This document shows, in pieces, positions 26,085-36,495 of a stretch of 64,000 nucleotides of DNA (the stretch's first letter is position 1; each line of letters opens with the position of its first letter). The position numbers and the translations under genes were made by a program. The DNA is from Deltaproteobacteria bacterium. Lineage in GTDB: Bacteria > Desulfobacterota > Desulfuromonadia > Geobacterales > Geobacteraceae. Where the stretch lies: NCBI GenBank assembly GCA_021848385.1, contig JAJZUQ010000010.1:1-64000 (forward strand), given 5' to 3'. Below the pieces are notes generated by a model. The model was not told where the DNA came from. It searched no databases and saw nothing but the letters and a program-made list of their open reading frames with translations.

Positions 26085-27179
26085 ATGGGTTTTAATTGTG
26101 GCATCGTCGGGCTCCCCAATGTGGGGAAGTCTACCATTTTCAATGCACTCACCTCGGCCGGTGCCGAGTCTGCCAACTATCCCTTCTGTACCATCGACCC
26201 CAACGTGGGAATCGTCCAGGTGCCGGATCCCCGGCTCCACCAGCTGTCGGAGATCGTCAACCCGGAGCGCATCCTTCCCACCACCATCGAGTTTCTCGAT
26301 ATTGCCGGTCTGGTCAAGGGCGCAAGTCAAGGGGAGGGGCTTGGGAACCAGTTCCTTGGCCACATCCGCTCCGTAGATGCCATCGTTCACGTGGTCCGCT
26401 GTTTTGATGATGAGAACGTGGTGCATGTCTCCGGCAGTGTTGACCCCCTGAGGGACATCGATATCATCAAGACCGAACTGGCACTTGCCGACCTGGACAC
26501 GGTGGAGAAGAAATTCCAGCGGGTGGAGAAGCAGTCCAAAAGTGGAGACCGGAAGATCAAGGACGAGGCGGATTTCTATGCCCGCGTTAAAAGCGCCCTG
26601 GAAAAGGGTGCTGCCGTGACCGGGCTGGCGGAAAATGCTGACGAGCGGCTCTGGATGCGGGATATGCACCTCCTCACCGACAAGCCGGTTCTTTACGTAG
26701 CCAACGTTGCGGAGGATGACCTTGCGGGGAACCACCCCTTTGTGGCCATGGTGCGGGAGCTGGCAGCCGGCGAGGGGGCGAAGGTGGTTACCATCTGCGG
26801 CCGTATCGAGGCGGAGATATCAGAACTGGAAGGGGAGGAAAAACAGGTATTTCTGAATGAGATGGGGCTCGCGGAGTCGGGGCTTGACCAGCTCATCCGT
26901 TCCGGCTACGAACTGCTCGGCCTCATCACCTATTTTACCGCGGGGGTCAAGGAGGTGCGGGCCTGGACCATCACCAGGGGGACCAAAGCACCGCAGGCGG
27001 CCGGCGTCATTCACACCGACTTCGAAAAGGGGTTCATCCGTGCTGAAGTGATTGCCTTTGCCGACTACATCGCCTCGGGCGGTGAGGCCGGGGCCAAGGA
27101 GAAGGGGCTGATGCGGCTGGAAGGTAAAGAGTATGTGGTGCAAGACGGGGATGTCATGCACTTCCGGTTCAACGTGTAG
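26085..27179 (+). CDS. ychF: Ribosome-binding ATPase/GTPase YchF
   Basis: This 364-aa Obg-family P-loop NTPase prefers ATP and binds ribosomes. It is linked to translation and the oxidative stress response. The P-loop is [15 protein letters not shown] near the N-terminus, followed by [11 protein letters not shown] (switch I) and [20 protein letters not shown] (switch II). A coiled-coil insert and a C-terminal TGS-like domain ([18 protein letters not shown] to the end) complete the usual architecture. The stop codon lies at the left arm of a long inverted repeat. Confidence 0.96.
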   Translation: MGFNCGIVGLPNVGKSTIFNALTSAGAESANYPFCTIDPNVGIVQVPDPRLHQLSEIVNPERILPTTIEFLDIAGLVKGASQGEGLGNQFLGHIRSVDAIVHVVRCFDDENVVHVSGSVDPLRDIDIIKTELALADLDTVEKKFQRVEKQSKSGDRKIKDEADFYARVKSALEKGAAVTGLAENADERLWMRDMHLLTDKPVLYVANVAEDDLAGNHPFVAMVRELAAGEGAKVVTICGRIEAEISELEGEEKQVFLNEMGLAESGLDQLIRSGYELLGLITYFTAGVKEVRAWTITRGTKAPQAAGVIHTDFEKGFIRAEVIAFADYIASGGEAGAKEKGLMRLEGKEYVVQDGDVMHFRFNV

Positions 27180-27298
27180 AAAATGCCACTTTTGCGCTAT
27201 CTCGGCGTCAGCCTTCACGTGTGCTTGTGCGGCATACTGATGTATGCCTCCGCGCAAACGTTCGACTTCCTTGATCTAGCACAAAATTGACATTTTCT
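27178..27298. repeat. 121-bp imperfect palindrome after ychF
   Basis: The left arm AGAAAATGCCACTTTTGCGC (27178 onward) is matched by the reverse complement of the right arm (27277-27298), with four mismatches in 22 bases. The interior contains a second strong hairpin, TTGTGCGGCATAC/GTATGCCTCCGCGCAA, around a TGAT loop. It overlaps the last two bases of the ychF stop codon. It may act as an mRNA 3' end or be a dispersed palindromic repeat. Confidence 0.6.
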
Positions 27299-27456
27299 TG
27301 GCAACTACAACGGCCCTTCGGCGGAATCTGTAACAAAAAGCTTGTCAATAATCTGTAAGTGTAGTAAAAGTCATAGTTTCCAAAGAGCAGCCATGTGGCT
27401 GTATCTCCTTGCTCCGGGTAGGACCGGGGCTACAAAACCGTGAGGAGGAAGTAAAC

Positions 27457-27825
27457 ATGAGGATGTACGAGACGATTTACATCGTCCAGCCCGACCTCGG
27501 TGACGACGACGTCAAAGCGTTGTCGGCCAAGGTTCAGGACGTCATCGCCAAGAAGAACGGCGAACTGAAGCGGCTGGAAGACTGGGGTAGCCGGAAACTG
27601 GCCTATCCCATCGAGAAGTTCAACCGGGGGCGCTATTTCTACCTCCGCTGCGACGGGGATGAGACCCTTATCGCCGAGTTGGAGCGCCGTCTCCGTCTTG
27701 ACGACAAGGTGCTTCGCTACCAGAGCGTCAAGCTCGAAAAAGAGGTCGAGGCCCCTGCCGCGGCCGCGCCGAAGGCTGCCGTCGAAGAAGCGGCTCCCGA
27801 GGCTGCTACCCCTGAAAGCGAATAA
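27457..27825 (+). CDS. rpsF: 30S ribosomal protein S6
   Basis: This 122-aa protein of the small-subunit platform pairs with S18. It starts MRMYETIYIVQPDLGDDD, and includes GSRKLAYPIEKFNRGRYF and the conserved C-terminal core, then an Ala/Glu/Pro-rich tail (EAPAAAAPKAAVEEAAPE). The start is at 27457, after GAGGAGG; the track start 16 codons earlier is not plausible. The 158-base leader before it holds small hairpins (CAGCC/GGCTG and CCGG/CCGG near 27390-27435) where an S6:S18 autoregulatory site could lie, but I cannot confirm one. Confidence 0.95.
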   Translation: MRMYETIYIVQPDLGDDDVKALSAKVQDVIAKKNGELKRLEDWGSRKLAYPIEKFNRGRYFYLRCDGDETLIAELERRLRLDDKVLRYQSVKLEKEVEAPAAAAPKAAVEEAAPEAATPESE

Positions 27826-27850
27826 TAATCAATTTGGAGGATTATCATAG

Positions 27851-28126
27851 ATGAGCGACGAAAGAACTCCCCAGAGAAGCTCAGGTCCGCGCAAGAAGCG
27901 GCCCTTCCAGCGCAGGAAAGTCTGCCGTTTCTGCGCAGACAAGCAGGTTACCATCGATTACAAAGACCCGCGTACCCTTCGCTATTTCATAACCGAACGG
28001 GGGAAGATCATCCCGCGCCGTATTTCCGGCAACTGTTCCAAGCACCAGCGGGAAATCACCGAGGCCATCAAGCGGGCCCGCAACATCGCCCTGCTGCCGG
28101 TTGCCGGTACGCACATAGTTCCGTAA
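27851..28126 (+). CDS. rpsR: 30S ribosomal protein S18
   Basis: This 91-aa basic protein binds 16S rRNA next to S6. It has [17 protein letters not shown], the [20 protein letters not shown] core and [13 protein letters not shown] at the C-terminus. The Cys residues (CRFC and NC) are those of the zinc-binding S18 form. It is 25 bp after rpsF and preceded by TTGGAGG. Confidence 0.97.
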   Translation: MSDERTPQRSSGPRKKRPFQRRKVCRFCADKQVTIDYKDPRTLRYFITERGKIIPRRISGNCSKHQREITEAIKRARNIALLPVAGTHIVP

Positions 28127-28141
28127 CTGAGTGCTGACCAG

Positions 28142-29086
28142 ATGAAATCCCTTTCGCCCGGCCTCTGGCTGGAGATGGTCAAGGGGAGTGTCATCACCCT
28201 TGCGCTGTTTCTGGCCTATGTCAGTTTTCCGCTGCTGGGAATGTTTCCCGGCCTTTTTGTGCCGTTGCCGGGAATGTATTTCGCCCACAAGCACGGGAAC
28301 ATGATGGGGGCGGCAATCGTCGCGGTGTGCCTGGTAGCCATAGTGCCAGTTGCCGGTATGTCAGCTGCCATTATCTACCTCCTGCAGTGTGGCATCTTGA
28401 CCCTTGCAGTCCCCCATTTCCTCTCCCGGGGATGGGGCGGGGCCCGAACTATCGCCGTAAGCGTTGCACTCAATCTGCTGGTGATCGTGCTGTTTGCCGT
28501 TGTCTTTGCCACCAGCCAGGGAGTTGACCTCCATGGACAGGTGCTGAAGGGGATCAGCTCAAGTATCACCCAGACCGCTGCGGTCTACGAGAAGAGCGGA
28601 CTTACGGGTGAGGAGCTGCAATCCTTCAAGTCGGCAATGGAGCAGGCCGGCGCCCTTATCGGGCGGATATATCCGGCACTGCTTGTGATTTCCCTCTCGA
28701 CCATTGCAGGACTGAACCTGTGGCTCCTGGCACAGTTGGCGATACGCCTGCCGAAACGCCTCGCACTTGGAGAATTCACACGCTTCAAGCTTCCGGAGCA
28801 TCTGATATGGGTGGTCATCGCCGCCGGTTTTTCCCTGCTTCTTCCCCAGCGGGAGGCATCGGGGGTGGCGCTGAATGTACTGATTGTCATCCTTTCGCTC
28901 TATTTCATGCAAGGGTTGGCGGTCATCAGCTGGTTCTTCAATCGATTTGCCGTACCCGGTCTGGTGCGGGCTATTTTTTACGTACTTTTGACGCTGCAAC
29001 CCTACCTCGCGGTAATGGTGGCGGCTCTTGGCATATTCGACCTGTGGGGTGATTTCCGTGCTCCCCGGCAACCCAAAAACCTGTAA
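28142..29086 (+). CDS. DUF2232 (YybS-like) membrane protein
   Basis: This 314-aa integral membrane protein has about eight hydrophobic segments (for example SVITLALFLAYVSFPLLGMF and LLVIVLFAVVFATSQGV). It fits the DUF2232/YybS family, which is usually encoded between rpsR and rplI, as here. Function is unknown. The gene follows rpsR by 15 bp and precedes rplI by 22 bp, so it belongs to the ribosomal protein operon. Confidence 0.85.
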   Translation: MKSLSPGLWLEMVKGSVITLALFLAYVSFPLLGMFPGLFVPLPGMYFAHKHGNMMGAAIVAVCLVAIVPVAGMSAAIIYLLQCGILTLAVPHFLSRGWGGARTIAVSVALNLLVIVLFAVVFATSQGVDLHGQVLKGISSSITQTAAVYEKSGLTGEELQSFKSAMEQAGALIGRIYPALLVISLSTIAGLNLWLLAQLAIRLPKRLALGEFTRFKLPEHLIWVVIAAGFSLLLPQREASGVALNVLIVILSLYFMQGLAVISWFFNRFAVPGLVRAIFYVLLTLQPYLAVMVAALGIFDLWGDFRAPRQPKNL

Positions 29087-29108
29087 CTCAGGCTAGGAGG
29101 AAAAGGAC

Positions 29109-29555
29109 ATGAAGGTAATTCTGAAGGAAAACGTGGAAAATCTTGGCACTATCGGAGACATCGTGAAGGTTGCCCCCGGCTATGCCCGCAACTTCCTGAT
29201 TCCGAAGGGATTTGCCCTTGAGGCGACTCTCAAGAACACCAAGGCGCTTGATCATCAGAAGCGTCATTTGGAGTACAAGAAAAACAAGGTTACGGAAGCG
29301 GCCAAGCAGCTTGCCGCACGGATCGAAGGGCTTGCACTGAGCATTGCCCACCAGGCAGGCGAGGAAGGAAAACTGTTCGGTGCCGTCACCAACATGGAAC
29401 TGGCCGAGCTGCTCAAAGCACAGGGTATTGAACTCGACCGGAAGAAAATCATCCTTGCCGAGCCGATCAAGCACATCGGTGAGTTTACTGCCACTGTCAA
29501 GCTTCACCCTGAAGTGAATGCGAGCCTGAAGGTGACCGTTACCAAGGCTGACTAA
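29109..29555 (+). CDS. rplI: 50S ribosomal protein L9
   Basis: This 148-aa protein has the standard two-domain dumbbell. The N-terminal 23S rRNA-binding domain reads MKVILKENVENLGTIGDIVKV and GYARNFLIPKGFA. A long connecting helix and a C-terminal domain (KHIGEFTATVKLHPEVNASLKV) follow. AGGAGG precedes the ATG. It is the last gene of the rpsF operon, and a strong terminator follows. Confidence 0.97.
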   Translation: MKVILKENVENLGTIGDIVKVAPGYARNFLIPKGFALEATLKNTKALDHQKRHLEYKKNKVTEAAKQLAARIEGLALSIAHQAGEEGKLFGAVTNMELAELLKAQGIELDRKKIILAEPIKHIGEFTATVKLHPEVNASLKVTVTKAD

Positions 29556-29587
29556 GTAACGTTCTCCCGTATACTCTATCGAAGCAG

Positions 29588-29625
29588 AAGCGGCGTCCGG
29601 CAATTTTTCCGGACGCCGCTTTTTT
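29588..29625. terminator. Terminator after rplI, shared with convergent mutM
   Basis: A 13-bp stem AAGCGGCGTCCGG/CCGGACGCCGCTT with loop CAATTTTT is followed by T run TTTTT on the + strand. It separates convergent rplI and mutM and serves rplI most clearly. Confidence 0.9.
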
Positions 29626-29636
29626 GTCGCAGACGG

Positions 29637-30452
29637 TCAGCGCTGGCAGTGAGCACAGAAATAGGTGGAGCGGCCACCCTGCCGTTCCATGATAATGGGC
29701 GCCCTGCATGTCGGACATGGTAAGCCCCCCCTGCCATAGACCTTGAGCTGCACGGTGAAGTACCCGGTCTGTTCTTCTCCGACCCGGAAATTACGGATGG
29801 TGGTTCCTCCATCAGCAATGGCTGACTGCAGCACCTCCCGTATTGCCGTAACAAGCCGCCGGTAGTGCTCCGGGGAGAGTTCGCCCGCCGGCCGGTCAGG
29901 GCGTATTCCGGCGCGAAACAGTGCTTCGCTGGCATAGATATTCCCTACGCCGACAAGAACGTGACTGTCCATGATGAACTTCTTCACGGTCACTTTCCGG
30001 CGATGGCTTTTTCTGAACAGGTATGCATCGTCAAACCCTGCTTCCAGCGGTTCCGGGCCGAGCTTTGCCAGAAGCTCGTGCAGAAGGGGGTTGCCATCGG
30101 TCCAGAGGACCGTGCCGAATCGCCGCGGATCATTGAAACGGAGTGCGTTGCCGTCTGCGAAAAGAATGTCAAGTTGGTCGTGTTTCCCGGCCGGTCTGGT
30201 GCCGGGTACGATGCCAAGGTTTCCCGACATCCCCAGGTGGAGGATCAGAGTCCCGTCCACGCAGCGAAAGAGAAGATACTTCCCACGCCGGTCAAGACTG
30301 GTTACCCGCTGTCCGGAGAGAGTGGCCGGCAGCTCTGCGGGAACCGGCCGGCGAAGACCGGCGTTTCGTACCACTACACCCGTGATGGTATTTCCTTCGA
30401 CATACGGCGCGATTGCACGCCGGGTCGTTTCGACGTCCGGTAATTCGGGCAT
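29637..30452 (-). CDS. mutM: Formamidopyrimidine-DNA glycosylase
   Basis: This 271-aa bifunctional glycosylase/AP lyase removes 8-oxoguanine. The mature N-terminus PELPDVETTRR supplies the catalytic Pro and Glu; Asp replaces the more usual Glu at the fifth position. LHLGMSGNL, NDPRRFGTV and GVGNIYASEALF are family motifs. A C-terminal zinc finger is intact (CPTC...CAHC). Length is normal. The gene is transcribed towards rplI and diverges from glyQ. Confidence 0.95.
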   Translation of the reverse strand: MPELPDVETTRRAIAPYVEGNTITGVVVRNAGLRRPVPAELPATLSGQRVTSLDRRGKYLLFRCVDGTLILHLGMSGNLGIVPGTRPAGKHDQLDILFADGNALRFNDPRRFGTVLWTDGNPLLHELLAKLGPEPLEAGFDDAYLFRKSHRRKVTVKKFIMDSHVLVGVGNIYASEALFRAGIRPDRPAGELSPEHYRRLVTAIREVLQSAIADGGTTIRNFRVGEEQTGYFTVQLKVYGRGGLPCPTCRAPIIMERQGGRSTYFCAHCQR

Positions 30453-30545
30453 GGGTTATGTCCTTTTGCCTTGCATCTTAGGTAGATAGAGCGGGCTGCG
30501 GGTGGTGCGCATGGTAGCGTGACAGGTCGGTCAAGTCAATAATCC

Positions 30546-30574
30546 TTGACAGAGAGATGGATAAACTGTAATCT
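30546..30574 (+). promoter_or_regulatory. Sigma70-type promoter of glyQS
   Basis: TTGACA, 17-bp spacer, TAATCT. It lies about 100 bp upstream of the glyQ start. No T-box leader is seen between it and the gene. Confidence 0.7.
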
Positions 30575-30675
30575 TGCGCGGCTAACCTATTGGATACTAT
30601 ATGCTTTTTTCAGTCTGCCGAAACCGCTTTTACAGCGGGTAAAATTGCGGACTGATTGCCGGAGGAGGTGCGCGT

Positions 30676-31545
30676 TTGACATTTCAGGATCTGATCCTTT
30701 CATTGCAGGGGTACTGGGCCAAACAGGGGTGCGTTATCCAGCAGCCCTATGATACGGAGAAGGGTGCGGGGACCTTCAATCCTGCCACCTTCCTGCGCGT
30801 TCTCGGCCCTGAGCCGTGGAAAGCAGCCTACGTTGAGCCGTCCCGCCGCCCCACCGACGGGCGTTACGGTGAAAACCCCAACCGCCTCCAGCACTACTAC
30901 CAGTTCCAGGTCATCATGAAGCCGTCACCCCTCAACATCCTCGACCTCTACCTGGATTCCCTGCGGGCCTTCGGCATAAATCCCAACCAGCACGACATCC
31001 GTTTCGTGGAGGACGACTGGGAATCGCCGACCCTCGGCGCATGGGGACTCGGCTGGGAGGTCTGGCTCGACGGGATGGAGATCACCCAGTTCACCTACTT
31101 TCAGCAGGCGGGCGGCATTGACCTGAAGCCGGTTGCAGGGGAGATCACCTACGGCTGCGAGCGGATTGCCATGTACCTGCAGGGGGTGGACAACGTCTAC
31201 GACCTGGAGTGGGTCAAGGGGGTCAAATACGGTGACATTCATCATATCACCGAAGTAGAGTTCTCGACCTACAACTTTGAGGAAGCCAATGTGCCGCTTC
31301 TCCTGGATTCGTTTACCAACTTCGAGAAGGAGTGCATCCGGCTGGTGGAGAAGGACCTGGTTTTTCCCGCCTATGACTTCGTCATGAAATGCTCCCACAC
31401 CTTCAACCTGCTTGATGCCCGAGGGGCCATTTCGGTGACCGAGCGGGCCTCCTACATCGGACGGGTCCGCAACGTAGCCCGTCTCTGCGCCGAGGCTTAT
31501 GTGCGTCAGCGGGAACGTCTCGGTTATCCGATGCTGAAAAAATGA
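30676..31545 (+). CDS. glyQ: Glycyl-tRNA synthetase alpha subunit
   Basis: This 289-aa catalytic subunit of the tetrameric bacterial glycyl-tRNA synthetase activates glycine with ATP. It includes [39 protein letters not shown], the class II core, and [23 protein letters not shown]. It starts with TTG, supported by GGAGGAGG a few bases upstream. glyS follows and the two subunits are made from one mRNA. Confidence 0.97.
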   Translation: MTFQDLILSLQGYWAKQGCVIQQPYDTEKGAGTFNPATFLRVLGPEPWKAAYVEPSRRPTDGRYGENPNRLQHYYQFQVIMKPSPLNILDLYLDSLRAFGINPNQHDIRFVEDDWESPTLGAWGLGWEVWLDGMEITQFTYFQQAGGIDLKPVAGEITYGCERIAMYLQGVDNVYDLEWVKGVKYGDIHHITEVEFSTYNFEEANVPLLLDSFTNFEKECIRLVEKDLVFPAYDFVMKCSHTFNLLDARGAISVTERASYIGRVRNVARLCAEAYVRQRERLGYPMLKK

Positions 31546-31641
31546 AAAACCTGCCACAGAGGTGGAGAACGGCTGGACGTGTTCGTGCAGCACTCCGCTC
31601 TGTGTCACCGCGGCGGATTTTTGGGGTTTGAAAGGACAGCT

Positions 31642-33705
31642 ATGAGCAAAGAGCTTTTTTTAGAAATAGGTACGGAAGAGATTCCCGCAGGTTTTATTCC
31701 CAAGGCGATGGCCGATGTTGAGACGCTGATCGGGAAAGAGCTGGAAACAGCCCGACTTTCCTGTTCCTCCATCAGGACCATGGCGACTCCGCGCCGTATT
31801 GCCCTCTGCGTGCAGGGACTTCCGGCGGTGCAGTCCGACGCCGAGACGACCGTTCTGGGGCCGGCAAGAAACGTTGCCTTTGGACCGGACGGCAAGCCGA
31901 CCAAGGCCGGCGAGGGTTTTGCACGGGGGCAGAGGGTAGAAGTGGCTGCCCTGACCATCGTTAGCACCGACAAGGGCGAGTACGTCGCTGCTGTCAAGAA
32001 GGAAACGGGGCGTCCGGTGGCGGATCTGCTTGCCGAGATCCTGCCGCGGATGATCGGCAATATCCCTTTCAAGAAGTCGATGCGCTGGGGGGATCAGGAG
32101 ATCCGCTTTGTCCGGCCTGTCCACTGGATCGTTGCCCTGTTCGACGGCATTGTGATCCCCTTTACGTTCGGCACTATCGAGAGCGGTACCGCTTCCCGCG
32201 GCCACCGGTTCATGGCTGATACCACCTTTCCGGTGCGCGATTTTGCCCATTACCAGGAAGAGTGCGAGCGCCACTTTGTCATTCCCGATCCTGCCAAGCG
32301 CAAGGAGATCATCCGCCGCGAGATCGAGCGGGTTGCAGCCGGTGCAGGCGGAACCGTCCTGCCGGACGAGGCGCTGCTGGAACAGGTGACCTACCTGGTG
32401 GAATACCCTTCCGCAGTGCGCGGCGGCTTCTCGACGGTCTTTCTCGATGTACCCAAGGAGGTGCTCATCACCTCCATGCGTGAGCATCAGCGCTACTTCT
32501 CCCTGGTGGACGGGAAGGGAAAACTCCTCCCCAACTTCATCACCATCAACAACACCCTCGCGGAAGACCCGTCAGTGGTGGTGAAGGGGAACGAGCGGGT
32601 GCTCCGTGCCCGCCTTTCCGATGCCCGCTTCTTCTTCGAGGAAGATCAGAAGGTCAGGCTGGAAACGCGGGTGGAATCCCTGAAGGCGGTCGTCTATCAG
32701 CAGAAACTTGGGACCTCCTATGAAAAGATGGAGCGCTTCAGGACCATCGCAGAGGGACTTGCCGACCAGTTGAACCCATCTGTCAAGGCCAAGGCGAGCC
32801 GGGCAGCCTTCCTTTGCAAGGCCGACCTTGTCTCCGGCATGGTCGGTGAATTCCCCGAGGTGCAGGGGGTCATGGGGCGAGAGTACGCCCTGCTCCAGGG
32901 TGAGGATGCCGAGGTGGCGGCTGCCATCGCGGAGCACTACCTCCCTACCCAGGGGGGGGGCGACCTCCCCGCCTCGGACATCGGCGCCATCGTCTCCATC
33001 GCCGACAAACTCGACACCATCTGCGGCTGCTTCGGGGTGGGGCTCATTCCGACCGGTTCCGCAGATCCCTATGCCCTGCGCCGGTCGGCGCTCGGAATCA
33101 TCAATATCATAATCGATCGGGAGTACGGACTGTCGCTGAGGGCACTCATCGACAATGCTCTCGAACTTCTTGCCTCAAAGCTGACCCGCCCCCGGCACGA
33201 AGTTGCTGATGACGTGCTGGAATTCTTCCGCGGCCGTCTGGTCAATCTCCTTGCCGACCGTTATCCGGCAGATGCGGTGGATGCCGCCGTGTCCGCCTCC
33301 TTCGACGATCTTGTTGACGTCACGGCGCGGGTTGCGGCATTGGCCGAGTTCAAGAGCCGCCCCGATTTCGAGCCGCTCGCCATCGCCTTCAAGCGGGTCT
33401 GCAACATCGTGAAAGAAGAGGTTATAACGCCCGTAACCGCCGATCTGTTCCAGGATGCGGCGGAAGGGGAACTGCACGGTGCATTTCAGGCGGTACAGAC
33501 CAGGGTCGCTGCTGCCGTTGCCAGCCGTGCCTACCTGGATGCCTTGACCGGGATCGCCACCCTGCGCGGACCGGTGGATACCTTCTTCGAGCGGGTCATG
33601 GTCATGGCAGAGGACGAACGGGTCCGAACGAACCGGCTGGCCCTCCTGCAAGAGATAAAAGGTCTCTTCCGGGACATCGCAGACTTTGCAAAGATAGCCG
33701 CTTAG
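31642..33705 (+). CDS. glyS: Glycyl-tRNA synthetase beta subunit
   Basis: This 687-aa beta subunit binds tRNA-Gly and carries a C-terminal anticodon-binding-like domain. It begins MSKELFLEIGTEEIPAGFIP, and includes the HD-type region VYQQKLGTSYEKMERF and the conserved ALRRSALGIINIIID. I start at 31642 (AAAGGA upstream) and drop the 21 extra residues of the track ORF. Length is typical. Confidence 0.96.
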   Translation: MSKELFLEIGTEEIPAGFIPKAMADVETLIGKELETARLSCSSIRTMATPRRIALCVQGLPAVQSDAETTVLGPARNVAFGPDGKPTKAGEGFARGQRVEVAALTIVSTDKGEYVAAVKKETGRPVADLLAEILPRMIGNIPFKKSMRWGDQEIRFVRPVHWIVALFDGIVIPFTFGTIESGTASRGHRFMADTTFPVRDFAHYQEECERHFVIPDPAKRKEIIRREIERVAAGAGGTVLPDEALLEQVTYLVEYPSAVRGGFSTVFLDVPKEVLITSMREHQRYFSLVDGKGKLLPNFITINNTLAEDPSVVVKGNERVLRARLSDARFFFEEDQKVRLETRVESLKAVVYQQKLGTSYEKMERFRTIAEGLADQLNPSVKAKASRAAFLCKADLVSGMVGEFPEVQGVMGREYALLQGEDAEVAAAIAEHYLPTQGGGDLPASDIGAIVSIADKLDTICGCFGVGLIPTGSADPYALRRSALGIINIIIDREYGLSLRALIDNALELLASKLTRPRHEVADDVLEFFRGRLVNLLADRYPADAVDAAVSASFDDLVDVTARVAALAEFKSRPDFEPLAIAFKRVCNIVKEEVITPVTADLFQDAAEGELHGAFQAVQTRVAAAVASRAYLDALTGIATLRGPVDTFFERVMVMAEDERVRTNRLALLQEIKGLFRDIADFAKIAA

Positions 33706-33727
33706 CCGAAAGGCAGGCGGCTTTTTT
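33696..33727 (+). terminator. Terminator after glyS
   Basis: AGCCGC pairs with GCGGCT around a 15-base loop, followed by TTTTTT. The stem overlaps the last codons and stop of glyS. Confidence 0.7.
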
Positions 33728-33782
33728 ATTGTTTTAATTTGCCTAAACCCGCTTAATTATTAATAAAATGAGGAGGAGTGCC

Positions 33783-36446
33783 ATGGCTGCAAAGTACGTT
33801 TATTTCTTTGGTGACGGTAAGGCTGAGGGGAGCGCGGAGATGAAGAATCTCCTGGGGGGGAAGGGTGCCAATCTGGCGGAGATGACGGCGATCGGCCTGC
33901 CGGTTCCGGCCGGATTCACCATTTCCACCGAGGTCTGCACCGAATTCTATAAGAACAACCGCCAGTATCCGGCAGGTCTTGCGGAAGAGGTGGCGTTGAA
34001 CCTGAAGATGGTCGAGGGCCTCATGGGGAAGAAGTTCGGTGATCCTGCCAACCCGCTGCTGGTTTCGGTCCGCTCCGGTGCCCGGGCATCGATGCCCGGC
34101 ATGATGGATACCATCCTCAATCTGGGGCTCAACGATACAACAGTTCAGGGAATCATCGCCCAGAGCGGCGACGAACGATTCGCCTATGACGCTTACCGGC
34201 GTTTTGTCCAGATGTACTCCGACGTGGTGATGGGGATGGACAAGGAAGCCCTGGAGCACCTCCTGGAGCACAAGAAGGAAGACCGGGGAGTCCGTCTCGA
34301 CACCGACCTGACGGCTGATGACTGGAAGGAGCTGGTGGGGAAATTCAAGATGAAGATCAAGGAGACCCTGGGGCAGGAGTTTCCGGAAGATCCGCAGAAA
34401 CAGCTCTGGGGCGCCATCGGGGCGGTGTTCGGTTCCTGGATGAACCCGCGAGCCATTACGTACCGCAGGCTCAACAACATCCCGGCCGAATGGGGGACGG
34501 CGGTCAACGTCCAGTCCATGGTCTTCGGCAACATGGGGAACGACTGCGCCACCGGTGTCGCCTTCACGCGCGACCCATCAACCGGCGAAAACTACTTCTA
34601 CGGGGAATACCTTGTCAACGCCCAGGGTGAGGACGTGGTGGCCGGCATCCGGACCCCGCAGCCGATCAACAAGGCGAAGAAGAAGGACGGTGACCTGCCG
34701 GCGATGGAAGACGTAATGCCTGCCTGTTACCAGCAACTGGTGGATATCCGGAGTATCCTGGAAAAGCATTACAAGGACATGCAGGACATCGAGTTTACCA
34801 TCGAAAAGGGCAAGCTCTACATGCTCCAGACGCGGAACGGCAAAAGGACCGCCAGGGCGGCCATAAAGACTGCCGTGGACATGGTCAGTGAGGGGCTTAT
34901 CGACGAGCGGACCGCCGTGCTCCGCGTCGCTCCGTCCCAACTGGACCAGCTGCTTCATCCTTCCCTCGATCCGAAGGCGGATAAGAAGGTGATCGCCAAG
35001 GGGCTTCCCGCATCCCCCGGTGCGGCCAGTGGCGAGGTCATTTTCAATGCCGATGAGGCTGAAGCGGCCGCCAAGCTGGGGTTAAAGGTGATCCTGGTCC
35101 GGGTAGAGACGAGCCCGGAGGATATCCACGGAATGCATGCTGCCCAGGGGATTCTGACCGCTCGTGGCGGGATGACCTCCCATGCGGCAGTCGTCGCTCG
35201 CGGCATGGGGAAATGCTGCGTGGCAGGCTGTGGTGACATCAAGGTCAACTACGCCGCCAGTCAGTTTGCGGACAGAAACGGCAATATCGTCAAAAAGGGG
35301 GATATCATCACCCTGGACGGGTCCACCGGCGAGGTTATGCTTGGCATGGTGCCGACCGTTTCGCCCGAACTGACGGGCGATTTCGGCACTCTCATGGGGT
35401 GGGTTGACCAGTTCCGCCGTCTCAAGGTGCGGGCCAATGCTGACAACCCCAACGATGCCAAAGTGGCCCGCGCGTTCGGAGCCCAGGGAATCGGCCTCTG
35501 TCGGACGGAGCACATGTTCTTCGAAGCCGATCGGATTGCGGCGGTGCGGGAGATGATCCTCTCCGAGGATCTGGAGGGGCGGCAACGGGCGCTGGCCAAG
35601 ATCCTGCCGATGCAGAAAGGGGATTTCACAGGCATTTTCCGGGAGATGAAGGGGCTTCCCGTCACCATCCGTCTTCTCGATCCGCCGCTTCACGAGTTTC
35701 TCCCCCAGGAGGAGAAGGACATTGAGTCTCTCGCCAAAACCATGGGGGTCAGCATCCAGGCGCTCAAGGCCAAGGTCGAATTCCTCCACGAGTTCAACCC
35801 CATGCTTGGCCACCGTGGCTGCCGGCTTGGCCTCACCTTCCCTGAAATCTACGACATGCAGGTGCAGGCCATTATGGAGGCAGCCTGTGAGCTGGTGAAG
35901 AATGAAGGGTTTATCATCGTCCCCGAGATCATGATCCCGCTTGTGGCGGTTGTTGATGAGCTGAAACGGCTGAGGGAGAATGCCATCCGGGTCTGTGAAG
36001 ACGTCATTGCCCGGTATGGCGTAAAGATTGACTACCTGATCGGCACCATGATCGAGCTCCCCCGGGCCGCGTTGACCGCCGATGAGATCGCTACCGAGGC
36101 GGAGTTTTTCTCCTTCGGCACCAATGACCTTACCCAGACCACCTTCGGTCTCTCCCGTGACGATGCGGGCAAGTTCCTCCCGTTCTACGTGGAGACAGGC
36201 CTTCTGGAGGAGGATCCTTTTGTCTCCCTGGACCAGAAGGGCGTCGGACTACTTGTCAAGATGGGATGTGAGAAGGGGCGGGCGACCCGGCCGGAGATCA
36301 AGCTCGGCATCTGCGGGGAGCATGGTGGTGACCCTGCGTCGGTAATCTTCTGCCACAAAGTGGGACTCGATTATGTTTCCTGTTCGCCGTTCCGGGTCCC
36401 CATTGCCCGGCTTGCCGCTGCCCACGCGGTGTTGACGGGTGAGTAG
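33783..36446 (+). CDS. ppdK: Pyruvate, phosphate dikinase
   Basis: This 887-aa enzyme interconverts pyruvate, ATP and phosphate with PEP, AMP and PPi and can make PEP for gluconeogenesis. An N-terminal ATP-grasp domain starts [31 protein letters not shown]. The central phosphohistidine domain has [16 protein letters not shown] with the catalytic His. The C-terminal PEP/pyruvate barrel has the catalytic Cys in [11 protein letters not shown]. The start at 33783 follows GAGGAGG. It lies between two terminators and is probably monocistronic. Confidence 0.97.
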   Translation: MAAKYVYFFGDGKAEGSAEMKNLLGGKGANLAEMTAIGLPVPAGFTISTEVCTEFYKNNRQYPAGLAEEVALNLKMVEGLMGKKFGDPANPLLVSVRSGARASMPGMMDTILNLGLNDTTVQGIIAQSGDERFAYDAYRRFVQMYSDVVMGMDKEALEHLLEHKKEDRGVRLDTDLTADDWKELVGKFKMKIKETLGQEFPEDPQKQLWGAIGAVFGSWMNPRAITYRRLNNIPAEWGTAVNVQSMVFGNMGNDCATGVAFTRDPSTGENYFYGEYLVNAQGEDVVAGIRTPQPINKAKKKDGDLPAMEDVMPACYQQLVDIRSILEKHYKDMQDIEFTIEKGKLYMLQTRNGKRTARAAIKTAVDMVSEGLIDERTAVLRVAPSQLDQLLHPSLDPKADKKVIAKGLPASPGAASGEVIFNADEAEAAAKLGLKVILVRVETSPEDIHGMHAAQGILTARGGMTSHAAVVARGMGKCCVAGCGDIKVNYAASQFADRNGNIVKKGDIITLDGSTGEVMLGMVPTVSPELTGDFGTLMGWVDQFRRLKVRANADNPNDAKVARAFGAQGIGLCRTEHMFFEADRIAAVREMILSEDLEGRQRALAKILPMQKGDFTGIFREMKGLPVTIRLLDPPLHEFLPQEEKDIESLAKTMGVSIQALKAKVEFLHEFNPMLGHRGCRLGLTFPEIYDMQVQAIMEAACELVKNEGFIIVPEIMIPLVAVVDELKRLRENAIRVCEDVIARYGVKIDYLIGTMIELPRAALTADEIATEAEFFSFGTNDLTQTTFGLSRDDAGKFLPFYVETGLLEEDPFVSLDQKGVGLLVKMGCEKGRATRPEIKLGICGEHGGDPASVIFCHKVGLDYVSCSPFRVPIARLAAAHAVLTGE

Positions 36447-36469
36447 CGAAGAATCTACAAGTGGTAATG

Positions 36470-36495
36470 AAAAGGGGGCGTTTCCGCCCCCTTTT
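36470..36495. terminator. Bidirectional terminator between ppdK and the UGA-containing gene
   Basis: An 11-bp stem AAAAGGGGGCG/CGCCCCCTTTT with loop TTTC has A and T runs on both sides and works in both directions. It directly abuts the stop codon of the minus-strand small ORF. Confidence 0.9.
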
